Source of the DNA: Lentzea californiensis
Lineage (GTDB): Bacteria; Actinomycetota; Actinomycetes; Mycobacteriales; Pseudonocardiaceae
Reading direction: 5' to 3'
Length of the DNA: 64,000 nt
Assembly: GCF_024648825.1 (NCBI RefSeq)
Contig: NZ_JANBBE010000002.1
Coordinates: forward strand, 186,001 to 250,000
How positions within the stretch are numbered: the first letter of the stretch is position 1; each line of letters begins with the position of its first letter. Below the pieces are notes generated by a model. The model did no database searches. It had not been told where the DNA came from and was given only the letters and a program-made list of their open reading frames with translations. Both the position numbers and the translations under genes were made by a program. This document shows, piece after piece, positions 44,346 to 53,101 of the stretch.

Positions 44346-46088
44346 GTGATCACCAGGATGTCGTCGCTGTTCCTGCGCACCCTTCGCGAGGATCCGGCGG
44401 ACGCCGAAGTGCCCAGCCACAAGCTGCTGGTGCGCGCCGGCTACGTCCGCCGCGTCGCTCCGGGCGGGTACACCTGGCTGCCGCTGGGCCTCAAGGTCCT
44501 GCGCAACATCGAGGCCGTCGTCCGCGAGGAGATGGACGCCTTCGGCGCGCAGGAGATCCAGTTCCCCGCGCTGCTGCCCAAGGAGCCCTACGAGGCGACG
44601 AACCGGTGGGAGGAGTACGGCCCCAACCTGTTCCGCCTCAAGGACCGCAAGGGCGCCGACTACCTCCTCGGCCCCACGCACGAGGAGATGTTCACCCTCA
44701 CCGTGAAGGGCGAGTACAGCTCCTACAAGGACTACCCGGTCACGCTGTACCAGATCCAGACCAAGTACCGCGACGAGGCGCGTCCCCGTGCGGGCATCCT
44801 GCGCGGCCGCGAGTTCCTGATGAAGGACTCGTACTCGTTCGACCTCACCGACGAGGGCCTGAGCCAGTCGTACAAGGACCACCGCGACGCCTACATCCGC
44901 ATCTTCGACCGGCTCGGCCTGGAGTACGTGATCGTCTCCGCCACGTCCGGCGCGATGGGCGGCTCGGCGTCCGAGGAGTTCCTCGCCGTCGCCGAGACGG
45001 GCGAGGACACGTTCGTCCGCAGCACCGAGTCCGGTTACGCGGCGAACGTCGAGGCCGTCGCGACGCCCGTGCCCCCCGCGCAGTCGATCGACGACAAGCC
45101 CGCGGCCCAGGTGCACCACACGCCGAACACGCCCACCATCGAGACGCTGGTGGACTTCCTCAACGCGAACACCGACCGCAAGTTCACCGCGGCGGACACG
45201 CTGAAGAACGTCCTCGTGAAGGTCAAGCACCCCGGCAAGGACTGGGAGCTGCTCGCGATCGCCGTCCCCGGTGACCGCGAGGTCGACTTCAAGCGCCTCG
45301 AGGCAGCGCTCGAACCGGCCGAGGTCGCGATGCTGGAAGCGGCGGACTTCGCCAAGAACTCGTTCCTGGTCAAGGGGTACATCGGCCCGGGAGCGATCCA
45401 GGCCAACGGTGTCCGCTTCCTCGCCGACCCCCGCATCGTCACGGGCACCGCGTGGGTCACCGGTGCCGACAAGGCCGACCACCACGTCGTCGACCTGGTG
45501 GCGGGCCGCGACTTCACCCCCGACGGCGTCATCGACGTCGCCGAGGTCCGCGAGGGCGACGCGTCGCCGGACGGCAAGGGCGTGCTGGTCGCCGCGCGCG
45601 GCATCGAGATCGGCCACATCTTCCAGCTCGGCCGCAAGTACGCGGACGCGTTCTCGCTCGACGCCCTCGGCCCGGACTCCAAGCCCGTCCGCATCACCAT
45701 GGGCTCGTACGGCGTCGGCGTCTCGCGTCTCGTCGCGGTCATCGCGGAGCAGTCGCACGACGACCGCGGCCTGATCTGGCCCCGCAACGTCGCGCCCGCC
45801 GACGTCCACGTCGTGGTCGCAGGCAAGGACGAGACGCTCATGGGCGCCGGCGAGGACTTCGCGAAGCAGCTCAGCGCCAAGGGCCTCAAGGTCCTGCTGG
45901 ACGACCGCAAGGCGAGCCCCGGCGTGAAGTTCGCGGACGCCGAGCTCGTCGGCATCCCGACGATCCTGGTGATCGGCCGCGGCCTGAAGGACGGCACGGT
46001 CGAGGTCAAGGACCGCCGCTCCGGCGAGCGCGCCGAGGTGCCGGTCGCCGAAGCCGTCGAGCACCTGGTGCAGGTCGTCAACAGCTGA
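44346..46088 (+). CDS. proS: prolyl-tRNA synthetase
   Basis: 580 residues, the bacterial type with an editing insertion. Class II core: [13 protein letters not shown] at the start, motif 1 [12 protein letters not shown], motif 2 [24 protein letters not shown] and motif 3 [17 protein letters not shown]. The INS editing domain lies about 225-400, between motifs 2 and 3. The C-terminal anticodon-binding domain begins about [18 protein letters not shown] 44346 follows CGAGGAGTACC. Essential for charging tRNA-Pro. Confidence 0.97.
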   Translation: MITRMSSLFLRTLREDPADAEVPSHKLLVRAGYVRRVAPGGYTWLPLGLKVLRNIEAVVREEMDAFGAQEIQFPALLPKEPYEATNRWEEYGPNLFRLKDRKGADYLLGPTHEEMFTLTVKGEYSSYKDYPVTLYQIQTKYRDEARPRAGILRGREFLMKDSYSFDLTDEGLSQSYKDHRDAYIRIFDRLGLEYVIVSATSGAMGGSASEEFLAVAETGEDTFVRSTESGYAANVEAVATPVPPAQSIDDKPAAQVHHTPNTPTIETLVDFLNANTDRKFTAADTLKNVLVKVKHPGKDWELLAIAVPGDREVDFKRLEAALEPAEVAMLEAADFAKNSFLVKGYIGPGAIQANGVRFLADPRIVTGTAWVTGADKADHHVVDLVAGRDFTPDGVIDVAEVREGDASPDGKGVLVAARGIEIGHIFQLGRKYADAFSLDALGPDSKPVRITMGSYGVGVSRLVAVIAEQSHDDRGLIWPRNVAPADVHVVVAGKDETLMGAGEDFAKQLSAKGLKVLLDDRKASPGVKFADAELVGIPTILVIGRGLKDGTVEVKDRRSGERAEVPVAEAVEHLVQVVNS

Positions 46089-46564
46089 GATCGGAACTGA
46101 ACGCCGGGCAGTGCGCTGGAAGTTGGGGCGCGCGGCCCGGCGTTCGGCGTTTCGGCGGGGAGCGGTCAGGGCAGCGTGGACCGCGCACGTTCGGCGAGGC
46201 GGGACGCCCGGGGGAGCGCGCCGCGACGTGCGAGAAGGACCTCGGCCGGGTTGGTGCGGCGTGGATGCGGCTCGGCCTCGCGTGGTGGCTCGCCGCCGTC
46301 CAGGTCGGACGGCCGCGCGCGGCCCGGCGTTTCGGCGACGAGCGATAGGGCCGTCCGCGAGGGGTGGACCCGTTGCCTGACGCGGTCCTGTCGAATGGCG
46401 GCGCGCGGCAGGGTTCACGCGTCGGGGAACCTTCGGGCGGCGGTCGTTCCGAGTAGTGCTGTCGAACCGTTGCGCGGCCGGACAAGGCGTGCAAGCCGCG
46501 CGGCCGGCGTCGTGCGCACCGTTGCCCGCCGCCGTCCACGTCGGACGGCGGCGCGCGGGAGGTC
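46089..46564. other. non-coding spacer with repeated GC-rich units
   Basis: About 475 bases between convergent proS and a membrane-protein gene, without a plausible gene. It contains two related units: GCCGCCGTCC plus partial complement at 46292-46313 and at 46528-46552, and two copies of CGCGCGGCCCGGCGTT (46128-46143, 46315-46330), each followed by TTCGGCG. The right copy is a terminator-like hairpin, listed separately. Confidence 0.6.
46528..46552 (-). terminator. terminator-like hairpin after the minus-strand membrane-protein gene
   Basis: Perfect 10-base arms GCCGCCGTCC (46528-46537) and GGACGGCGGC (46543-46552) with a 5-base loop, 13 bases beyond the stop of the gene at 46565. A degenerate copy is at 46292-46313. 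Confidence 0.65.
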
Positions 46565-47545
46565 CTACGAGGTCGGGATCAGCGACTCGACGATCTTCTG
46601 CAGGTCGGACTCCTTGGGCAGAGGCGGGGTGGTGCCGCCACCGCCTCCCTCCAGGTCGCCGTTGACGACCAGCACGTGCAGCTTGTTGCTGCCGTTGAGC
46701 ACCACGACCTTGAGCATGCCCTTGCTCGCCAGGCACTTGTTGCTGGTCTGCGTGACGGTGGCGTCGACCTGCACACCGTCGATGGTGACCTTCTTGCCGT
46801 CCTTCTGGGTGTGCTGGATCTTCACCGGCTTGGGCTGCGTCGTCGTGACCGTCGGGGCACCGCCCGACGAGTAGTACTGCGTGGCGAGGGCCTTGGTGAA
46901 GTCGGTGGCCGTGGTGTTGATGTCGCTCTTCGGGAGCAGCGTGCCACCGTTGGTGCCCTTGGTGAACGACTTGCCCTCGCAGGTGTAGTCGCCGTAGGTG
47001 GTGACGCCGGACAGCGAGATGCCCGTGAAGCCCTCCACCGGAATCTTGGCGTCCGCGATGACGTCCCAGTTCTTCGGGACCTCGTAGTTGAAGCCGAGCG
47101 CCGTCTCGACGCACTGCCGGCCCTCGTTCTTCGGGCAGGCGGCGTCGGTCGGCTGCGCGGAGGTACTGGGCGACGGGGACGGGTCGTTCGTCGCCGTCGT
47201 GCCGCCCGAGCGCGAGAGCAGGAGCCAGGTGAGGCCGCCGCCTACGAGCAGCACGAGGACCACGGCGCCGAGCACCAGCCAGAGCGTCTTCTTGCTCTTC
47301 TTCGGCGGCTCGTCGTCGAAACCGCCGTACACGCCGAGGCCGCCGTACCCGCCGTAGCCCTGCTGCGGGAACTGGCCCTGGTCCGGGAATTGGCCCTGCT
47401 GCGGGAAACCGCCGGTCTGCGGGTACCCGCCGGTCTGGTAGCCGCCCGTCTGGTACCCACCGCTCTGGTGGTCACCCTGTTGCTGCTGGCCCCAGCCCTG
47501 CTGGTCGTTCCAGCCGCCCTGTCCGCCGCCACCTGGGTAAGTCAC
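46565..47545 (-). CDS. membrane-anchored protein with Gln/Gly/Tyr-rich cytoplasmic tail
   Basis: 326 residues, not assigned to a named family. The first about 80 residues are low-complexity and made of short QTGGY, QQGQF and QFPQQG repeats; one transmembrane helix (about 87-110) follows a KKSKK stop, so the tail is cytoplasmic. The external part (about 115-326) has a Ser/Pro/Thr linker, paired cysteines (for example CPKNEGRQC) and a globular domain starting FNYEVPKNWDVI, a wording seen in actinobacterial surface or lipoprotein-like domains. GTG 47545. Function unknown. It is divergent from the YhgE-like gene across a regulated-looking spacer. Confidence 0.7.
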   Translation of the reverse strand: MTYPGGGGQGGWNDQQGWGQQQQGDHQSGGYQTGGYQTGGYPQTGGFPQQGQFPDQGQFPQQGYGGYGGLGVYGGFDDEPPKKSKKTLWLVLGAVVLVLLVGGGLTWLLLSRSGGTTATNDPSPSPSTSAQPTDAACPKNEGRQCVETALGFNYEVPKNWDVIADAKIPVEGFTGISLSGVTTYGDYTCEGKSFTKGTNGGTLLPKSDINTTATDFTKALATQYYSSGGAPTVTTTQPKPVKIQHTQKDGKKVTIDGVQVDATVTQTSNKCLASKGMLKVVVLNGSNKLHVLVVNGDLEGGGGGTTPPLPKESDLQKIVESLIPTS

Positions 47546-47582
47546 GGGGAAACGGTACCTGGTGGGTCTGACAGCGGTTCAA

Positions 47583-47649
47583 TTCATCACGCGTTGACTT
47601 CCGTGGCGGGCGAGGCGTAGCGTGCCCGTTAAATTCAACGCATGATGAA
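47583..47649. promoter_or_regulatory. promoter with two operator-like palindromes
   Basis: TTCATCACGCGTTGA (47583-47597) and TTCAACGCATGATGAA (47634-47649) are inverted copies of one 16-base imperfect palindrome. Between them lie TTGACT (-35, 47594-47599), an 18-base spacer and TAGCGT (-10, 47618-47623), directed toward the YhgE-like gene. A TetR- or MarR-type repressor binding here would block the promoter. No such regulator is adjacent. Confidence 0.6.
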
Positions 47650-47661
47650 CTAAGGGGCCCG

Positions 47662-48624
47662 ATGATGCGCACCGTGCTGATCACCGCCGTCGCAGGTGCT
47701 GCGGTGGCGTTCCTCCTGGGACTGCTGACGTTCGGCGTGCAGGCGACCGTGCACCCGCACGACGTCCCACTCGCCGTGGTGGCGCCTCCGCCGATAGCGG
47801 AACGCGTCGCGAGAGCCGACTCCGCCGAGGTCGACATCAGGGTCGTGTCCGCGGACGAGGCCCGGAACCTCCTGCGGGACAAGGAGGTCTACGGGGTGCT
47901 TGAGATCGCGCCCGGCCAGGCGACGATCCGGCTGAACCCGGCGGTCAACCCGTCCGGCACGCAGGTCGCCCAGCAGGTGCTGACCGGTGTCGCGCAGGGT
48001 GCCGGGCTGCCGGTGAAGGTCGAAGCCGCCACCCCCACCGCCGCCGAACGCACCGCGCCGCTCGCCGCGTCCGCGTTGCTGTGGGTCGGCGGGATGATCG
48101 CCGGACTGCTGTTCGTGGTGCTGAAGGGCACGAGGCTGAGATGGCTGTCGGCGGTGACCGCCGCCGTCCTCGTCACCGGTTCGACGGTGGGCCTGCTGGC
48201 GTGGTGGGGCGTCACGTTCACCGCTCAGGCGCTCGCGTTCATGCTCGCCGTCGCCGTGTCGTTCGCGCTGCTGCAGGCCGGGCTGTTCAAGCACCTCGGC
48301 ATCCGCGCGATGGGTGTTCTCGGCATCCTCTACCTGATGGCACCGGCGGTCGCGGGCCAGGTGCCCGAGTTGCTCAACCCTGTCTACAAGGCGGTCCTGT
48401 GGTCGTGGACGCCGTTCCGGTTCTCGGCGGAAGGCCTGCGCAGCCTCATGTACGACGGTTCCATCAGCACCGAGTGGTGGGTGTTCGGCGGCATCGCGCT
48501 CATCGGGCTCGTGTTGCTTCTAGCCGGCAAGAAAGCTCAGACGGACCGTGCGGACGGGATTGTCGACGTTGGTGTCGACCAGGCAGATGGACTGCCAAGT
48601 GCCGAGCGTCAGCACACCGCCTAG
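47662..48624 (+). CDS. YhgE/ABC-2-like membrane protein
   Basis: 320 residues. One N-terminal helix (about 5-27), an extracellular domain (about 30-130) and five helices (about 135-290). The layout and segments such as KEVYGVLEIAPGQATIRLNPAVNPSG match the YhgE/Pip and DUF3533 group of ABC-2-type membrane proteins; these are linked to drug or solute export and phage receptors. ATG 47662 or 47665. The promoter with two operator-like sites lies directly upstream. Its 3' 105 bases overlap the convergent yjbQ gene, and the last 30 residues are polar and look unconserved. Confidence 0.75.
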   Translation: MMRTVLITAVAGAAVAFLLGLLTFGVQATVHPHDVPLAVVAPPPIAERVARADSAEVDIRVVSADEARNLLRDKEVYGVLEIAPGQATIRLNPAVNPSGTQVAQQVLTGVAQGAGLPVKVEAATPTAAERTAPLAASALLWVGGMIAGLLFVVLKGTRLRWLSAVTAAVLVTGSTVGLLAWWGVTFTAQALAFMLAVAVSFALLQAGLFKHLGIRAMGVLGILYLMAPAVAGQVPELLNPVYKAVLWSWTPFRFSAEGLRSLMYDGSISTEWWVFGGIALIGLVLLLAGKKAQTDRADGIVDVGVDQADGLPSAERQHTA

Positions 48625-48927
48625 AACGGGGATCGTCGCGTAGGGCGGCACCAGTGCGGGCATCACGTGGTCACGGCCGTGGCCGGGGGTGCCGTGCCGG
48701 TGCCGCCACTTCACGTCGCGGGGCAGGATGCGCTCCAGCGCGGTCAGCAGGTCGTCGTCGCTGCCCGCGCCCGTCTCGATGATGGCGATGCCCGCAGTCG
48801 CGTGGGGCACCCACACGTGCAGCAGGCCGTCGCCGTTCTCATCGGCGAGGAACCGTTGGCACTCGCTCGTCAGGTCGTGCACGACCTCGTCGGCACCGGT
48901 GCGGATCTGGATCTCCTCGCTGCGCAT
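48520..48927 (-). CDS. yjbQ: YjbQ-family secondary thiamine-phosphate synthase-like protein
   Basis: 135 residues matching the UPF0047/YjbQ family: LLHVWVPHATAGIAIIETG, the HGTPGHGRDHVMPAL metal-binding-like segment and the conserved C-terminus LTLGTWQSICLVDTN. E. coli YjbQ has weak thiamine-phosphate synthase activity; the true role is unclear. ATG 48927 lies 4 bases after the acetyltransferase stop, so the two form an operon. The conserved C-terminal end sits inside the 105-base overlap with the YhgE-like gene. Confidence 0.9.
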   Translation of the reverse strand: MRSEEIQIRTGADEVVHDLTSECQRFLADENGDGLLHVWVPHATAGIAIIETGAGSDDDLLTALERILPRDVKWRHRHGTPGHGRDHVMPALVPPYATIPVLGGVLTLGTWQSICLVDTNVDNPVRTVRLSFLAG

Positions 48928-48931
48928 GACC

Positions 48932-49489
48932 TCAGATCTTACGAACCACCCGTGCGGGGTTGCCGACCGCAAGCACGTGAGCAGGCAGATCCCGCGTCAC
49001 GACGCTGCCCGCGCCGACCACCGTGTTGTTGCCGATGATGACGCCGGGGCACACGATCACGCCGCCGCCGAACCACACCTTGTCGCCGATGACGATCGGC
49101 GCGGTCGTCTCCCAGCCCTCGATCCGCGCGTCGTGGTCCTCGATCGGGTGCAACGCCGTGAGCAGCTGCACGTTCGGACCCATCATCACGTGATCGCCGA
49201 TGGTCACCGGTCCGCAGTCGAGGATGACGCCGCCGTAGTTCATGAAGCTGTTCGCACCGACGCGGGTGTTGTAGCCGTACTCGATCTGCAGGCGCTGCAT
49301 GAACGTCGAGTTCTCGCCGATCTCCGCGACGAACCCCTCGAGGATCGCGTACATCCCGTCGAGGTCCTCCGGGTCGTGCGCGTTGAACCTGGCCATCTCA
49401 CGCCAGCCGCGGCGCCGGTCCGCGTCCAGCTCGGGGTCCGCCGGCAGGTAGGGCTCGCCGTTGATCATCTTCTCGCGGTTGGTTCCCAT
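48932..49489 (-). CDS. maltose/galactoside O-acetyltransferase-like protein
   Basis: 185 residues of left-handed beta-helix type (Maa/NodL/LacA). It begins with the family lead EKMINGEPYLPADPEL and has hexapeptide repeats from about 70 to 170, ending with VVGAGSVVTRDLPAHVLAVGNPARVV. The catalytic His is in LLTALHPIEDHDAR. It uses acetyl-CoA on sugars or sugar-like acceptors. It is divergent from the glycosyltransferase gene (23 bases between ATGs) and 4 bases upstream of yjbQ. Confidence 0.88.
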   Translation of the reverse strand: MGTNREKMINGEPYLPADPELDADRRRGWREMARFNAHDPEDLDGMYAILEGFVAEIGENSTFMQRLQIEYGYNTRVGANSFMNYGGVILDCGPVTIGDHVMMGPNVQLLTALHPIEDHDARIEGWETTAPIVIGDKVWFGGGVIVCPGVIIGNNTVVGAGSVVTRDLPAHVLAVGNPARVVRKI

Positions 49490-49511
49490 GAGGACTCAGT
49501 ATCGTCACGGC

Positions 49512-50465
49512 ATGCGCGTGCTCTTCGCCAGCATGGCCGCCGCCGGCCACACGTACCCGTTGATCCCGTTGGCGCAGGCCCTGCACAAAGCCGGGCACGA
49601 GGTGCACTTCGCGGTCGGCGAGGAGATGCACCCGGTGCTCGGGAAGCTCGGGCTGCGGCCGTTCCGGCCGGGACTGGTGTTCGGTGAGATCTACGCCGAG
49701 GACATCGCGCAGGAGCTGGAGCGGTTGCTGCCCGACCTCGTGATCGGAGGGTGGGCGGTGCCCGAGGTCGTCTCCGAGGCGCGGCGCCGCGGGTTTCCCG
49801 CGCTGTGGCACGGGTTCGGGCGGATGTTCCCCGAGGGGATCGGCCTCGTGCGGCCCACCGGTGGCCGGCACCTCGACATCTGTCCGCCCTCGTTGCAGGA
49901 GGCGAACTTCCTGGAGGAGGAGCGGATCCCGTTGCGGGCGGTGCCGTTCTCGCCGCCCGGTGACGTGCCGGTGCGCACGGCCGGGAAGCTGGTCTACCTC
50001 ACGCTCGGCACGGCGTTCGGCACGCGGGAACTGCTCGCCGAGGCGGTCGTGGGGCTCGGCAAGATCCCTGAGGCGCAGGTGGTCGTGGCCGCGCCGCACG
50101 TCGAGCTCGGCCACGTGCCGCCGAACGTGACGGTCCACCCGTGGCTGCCGCAGGCGGAGGTGCTCCGGTACGCGGACGTCGCCGTCCACCACGGCGGTAG
50201 CGGCACGATGCTGGGCGCGCTCGCCGCCGGCGTGCCCCAGGTCGTCCTGCCCCAGGGGGCGGACCAGTTCGGCAACGCGGACGCGCTCGTCGCGGCCGGT
50301 GCGGCGCTGCGGCCGGCCGCGTTCAGTGCCGGGCCGATCGCGGACTGCGTGCGACGGCTGCTCGTCGACTCGTCCTATCGGGAAGCCGCTGGTCAGATAG
50401 CCCGGGAGATACGTCACACGCCTTCGCCGGAAGAAGTTGCGGACAGTCTGGCGGACGTTGTGTAA
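49512..50465 (+). CDS. GT1-family (UGT/MGT-like) glycosyltransferase
   Basis: 317 residues, shorter than the usual 380-420. It has the N-terminal acceptor domain RVLFASMAAAGHTYPLIPLA and the C-terminal donor-binding domain with PWLPQAEVLRYADVAVHHGGSGTMLGALAAGVPQVVLPQGADQFGNA (key residues HHGGSGT and PQGADQFGNA). This wording is that of macrolide or antibiotic glycosyltransferases of the GT1 family. The missing length lies mainly in the N-terminal domain and the linker. The acceptor is unknown. ATG 49512. Confidence 0.83.
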   Translation: MRVLFASMAAAGHTYPLIPLAQALHKAGHEVHFAVGEEMHPVLGKLGLRPFRPGLVFGEIYAEDIAQELERLLPDLVIGGWAVPEVVSEARRRGFPALWHGFGRMFPEGIGLVRPTGGRHLDICPPSLQEANFLEEERIPLRAVPFSPPGDVPVRTAGKLVYLTLGTAFGTRELLAEAVVGLGKIPEAQVVVAAPHVELGHVPPNVTVHPWLPQAEVLRYADVAVHHGGSGTMLGALAAGVPQVVLPQGADQFGNADALVAAGAALRPAAFSAGPIADCVRRLLVDSSYREAAGQIAREIRHTPSPEEVADSLADVV

Positions 50466-50476
50466 CACTGTTTTTT

Positions 50477-50941
50477 ATGAAGGCAAGCCGCCTGCGCTTC
50501 GGGATGAACCTGTGGCCGCCGTTCCTGTTCGCCGGCATCCGCGTCGTGGAGATCTCGCCGGACTACCGGTACGCGCGGGTGCGGATGCGCCTGCGCCCCT
50601 GGAACCGCAACTTCTTCGGCACCCACTTCGGCGGGTCGCTCTTCGCGATGACCGACCCGTTCTGGGTGTTGCTGCTGTTCAACCAGCTCAAGGGCGAGCA
50701 CGTGGTGTGGGACCGGGCCGGTGAGATCGAGTTCGTCGCGCCCGGCCGCGGCACGGTGTACGCCGAGTTCCGGCTGACCGACGACCACGTCGCCGAGGTC
50801 CTGGACCAGACCAGGGACGGCGACAAGGCGTTGATCTGGTTCGAGACGGACGTCGTCGGGCAGGATGGGGCCGTGATCGCACGGGTGAAGAAGCAGGTCT
50901 ACGCGCGTCGCAAGCGCGACAAGCAGCTCGCGCATGCGTGA
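50477..50941 (+). CDS. DUF4442 hot-dog-fold protein
   Basis: 154 residues. The sequence has the DUF4442 pattern: LWPPFLFAGIRVVEISPDYRYARVRM, RNFFGTHFGGSLFAMTDPF (the hot-dog central helix) and GQDGAVIARVKKQVYARR near the end. It is related to thioesterases (PaaI-like), so an acyl-CoA thioesterase or acyl-binding role is possible but not shown. ATG 50477 lies 12 bases after the glycosyltransferase stop, and its end overlaps the next gene by 8 bases. Confidence 0.8.
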   Translation: MKASRLRFGMNLWPPFLFAGIRVVEISPDYRYARVRMRLRPWNRNFFGTHFGGSLFAMTDPFWVLLLFNQLKGEHVVWDRAGEIEFVAPGRGTVYAEFRLTDDHVAEVLDQTRDGDKALIWFETDVVGQDGAVIARVKKQVYARRKRDKQLAHA

Positions 50942-51887
50942 GGCCTTCGGAGCGGTCTTCGACGTCGAGCCCGGCTACCTGAACACGGCGTCCATCGGCG
51001 TGCCGCCCCGGCACGTCGCCGACGCGGTGGCTGCCTCGCACGAACGGTGGCGGCACGGCCAGGACACGTCGTCCACGTTCAACGAGGTCGTCGAGACCTC
51101 GCGCGAGGCGTTCGGGCGGCTGGTCGGGGTGCCCGCGGCCTCGGTCGCCTGCGGCGCGACGGTGTCGCAGTTCGTGTCGCTGGTCGCGCAGTCCCTGCCG
51201 GCCGGCTCGAAGGTCTTCGTCGACCCCGGCGACTTCACCAGCGTCACGCTCCCGTTCGTCGCGGCCGGCCACCAGATCGTGTCCACAGTGGAGGAAGCCG
51301 ATCTCGTCGCCACGAGCGTGGTCCAGTCGGCGGACGGCAAGATCGCGGACCTCGAGGCGTTGCGCGCTTCGGGCAAACCCGTGCTGCTCGACGTGTCGCA
51401 GGCCGCCGGGTGGCTGCCGTTGTCGTTGGCGTGGGCCGATTTCGTCGTCGGTGTGGCCTACAAGTGGCTGATGGCACCGCGCGGCGCGGCGTGGATGGCG
51501 GTGCGCCCGGACCGGATGGCGTCCCTCAAGCCGTTGGCGGCCAACTGGTACAGCACCGGTGAGAACTACGGCACCGAGCTCGTGCTCCGTTCGGACGCAC
51601 GGCGCTTCGACCTCTCGCCGACGTGGTTCTCCCACGTCGGTGCGGCGGTTGCGCTCCCGTGGGTCGCCTCTTTGGACCTCGAAGCAGTGCGCGCGCACTG
51701 CGTGAGCCTGACGGATCGCCTCCTGACCGGTTTGGGGCTGCCGCCCAACGGCTCGGCGATCGTCTCAGTCGGCGCGCCACCCGTTCAGGGGGTCGTGTCT
51801 TCGGTTCGTGCAGGTCGCACGCGGTACGCGTGTCACATGTACAACACGATCGAGGACGTTGACCGGGTGCTCGAAGCGCTCGCGTGA
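50934..51887 (+). CDS. class V aminotransferase-fold PLP protein
   Basis: 317 residues, related to cysteine desulfurases and isopenicillin-N epimerase-like proteins. It starts PGYLNTASIGVPPRHV, has the PLP phosphate region ASVACGATVSQF, the cofactor Asp/His-equivalent VLLDVSQAAGWLPLSL and the Schiff-base lysine in GVAYKWLMAPRG. It is shorter than the usual 370-400 residues. No catalytic cysteine of SufS type is seen. The substrate is unknown. ATG 50934 overlaps the DUF4442 gene, so the two are probably translated together. Confidence 0.8.
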   Translation: MREAFGAVFDVEPGYLNTASIGVPPRHVADAVAASHERWRHGQDTSSTFNEVVETSREAFGRLVGVPAASVACGATVSQFVSLVAQSLPAGSKVFVDPGDFTSVTLPFVAAGHQIVSTVEEADLVATSVVQSADGKIADLEALRASGKPVLLDVSQAAGWLPLSLAWADFVVGVAYKWLMAPRGAAWMAVRPDRMASLKPLAANWYSTGENYGTELVLRSDARRFDLSPTWFSHVGAAVALPWVASLDLEAVRAHCVSLTDRLLTGLGLPPNGSAIVSVGAPPVQGVVSSVRAGRTRYACHMYNTIEDVDRVLEALA

Positions 51888-51954
51888 CTGCCGTCCGTTA
51901 CCGTGGGTCCTTGTGTCGGAACCACGCCAGTCACCTGAAGAGGTGACCCAGAAC

Positions 51955-52671
51955 ATGCCTCGCTTCCCGCCGAGGCCCACCGACACCGCGCCGTTGTACC
52001 CGGCCGACGAGCTCGTGAAGCTGCAGTCGATCATGGACAACCGCCAGGGGCAGCTGCCCCCGCCGCCGCCTCCGCCCCAGCGCAAGTCGACGTGGGTGGG
52101 CAAGGCGCTGGCGCTCGTCGGCGTCGCGGTGGTGTCAGGGTTCGTCTGGTGGGTGTTGCAGCCGTCGGACCCGGTCGACAAGCCGGTCGCGCAACCGCAG
52201 AAGACCGCGGGGGAGTTCGAGTTCACCACCGTGCCGGAGTTGCCGGAACCGGTGAAGGACAGCGACTGCGCCGCCCACGCGACGAGCCAGACCCAGGCGT
52301 TCTTCAAGACCACGCCGTGCCTGCAGCTGACGCGCGCCTTCTACACGGCCAAGCTGCCGGACGGCCGCACCGTGTACTCGTCGGTGTCGGTCGTGAAGAT
52401 GAAGACGGCCGCCGAGGCGAAGCAGCTGCGGGAGCTCACGCAGAAGGACGGCACCGGCAACGTCAAGGACCTGGTGCTGGACAAGGCCATCAGCGTGCCG
52501 CCGCTGACCACGCTGGCCAACGGCGGGTACGCCTCCGAGCAACGCGACCAGCTCGTCGTGATCGTCGAGTCCGACTCACCGACCAGGGGAGCCGACGCGC
52601 TCGCGCACAACAAGGACATGAAGAGGGTCTCCAACGACGCGATCAGGCTCGCGTCGTCGTTCGCCGGCTGA
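51955..52671 (+). CDS. single-pass membrane protein of unknown function
   Basis: About 238 residues, not recognised. An N-terminal cytoplasmic stretch ends in a proline run (about 35-41), followed by one helix (about 49-68, KALALVGVAVVSGFVWWVL) and an external domain (about 75-238) with two cysteines (DSDCAAHA and TPCLQL). The domain wording, with FYTAKLPDGRTVYSSVSVVKM, resembles actinobacterial surface proteins of unknown role. ATG 51955 follows GAAGAGGTG; in-frame GTG 51913 would add 14 residues. Confidence 0.65.
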   Translation: MPRFPPRPTDTAPLYPADELVKLQSIMDNRQGQLPPPPPPPQRKSTWVGKALALVGVAVVSGFVWWVLQPSDPVDKPVAQPQKTAGEFEFTTVPELPEPVKDSDCAAHATSQTQAFFKTTPCLQLTRAFYTAKLPDGRTVYSSVSVVKMKTAAEAKQLRELTQKDGTGNVKDLVLDKAISVPPLTTLANGGYASEQRDQLVVIVESDSPTRGADALAHNKDMKRVSNDAIRLASSFAG

Positions 52672-52678
52672 CACCCGG

Positions 52679-53101
52679 TCAGCCCGAGGCGACACCCGGC
52701 ATCGTGATCGATGCCGGGGCCGACCCGGCCGCCTTGCGCCACCGCGTCGCCCGCACCGCCGCCGTCGTCAGCGCCTCCAGCGCCGACGTCCGCAGCGCGG
52801 AGTCGTCGGTCCGCTCCAGCACACCCCGCCACGCGGCACAGGTGTCCTGCTCGACGGCCACGAGCGCGGCGAGCGCGGAGGGCCCGTCCGACACCGGCGC
52901 GGGCGGCAGGTAGGCCGCTGCGGGCGGGTTCGGGGTCGTGCCGTGGTCACGCAGCCACCGCTCGGTCGTGTCCCGGCGCGCGCGGTGCAGGTTCGAGCCC
53001 TCCGCGACGGCCTTGTCGTTCAGGAACGCCGACACCATGCCGTAGGTCCACAACGCCGCGTGCTCGGTGCCGAGGGCGGTCTGCACGGACTCCACGCTCA
53101 T
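52679..53101 (-). CDS. DUF4439 ferritin-like protein
   Basis: 140 residues, helical. The pattern [22 protein letters not shown] and later [20 protein letters not shown] match DUF4439, a four-helix ferritin-like domain common in actinobacteria; metal or iron binding is suggested by the fold, not shown. ATG 53101 overlaps the stop of the upstream Tat-lipoprotein gene by 4 bases, so the pair is coupled and probably works at the cell envelope. Confidence 0.8.
   Translation of the reverse strand: MSVESVQTALGTEHAALWTYGMVSAFLNDKAVAEGSNLHRARRDTTERWLRDHGTTPNPPAAAYLPPAPVSDGPSALAALVAVEQDTCAAWRGVLERTDDSALRTSALEALTTAAVRATRWRKAAGSAPASITMPGVASG

Noticed and set aside
43851..47114. An open frame of over 1000 codons on the minus strand.
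   Set aside because: It lies opposite proS and a membrane-protein gene and lacks family motifs. Only its last 119 codons, the VOC protein from ATG 44210, are real.
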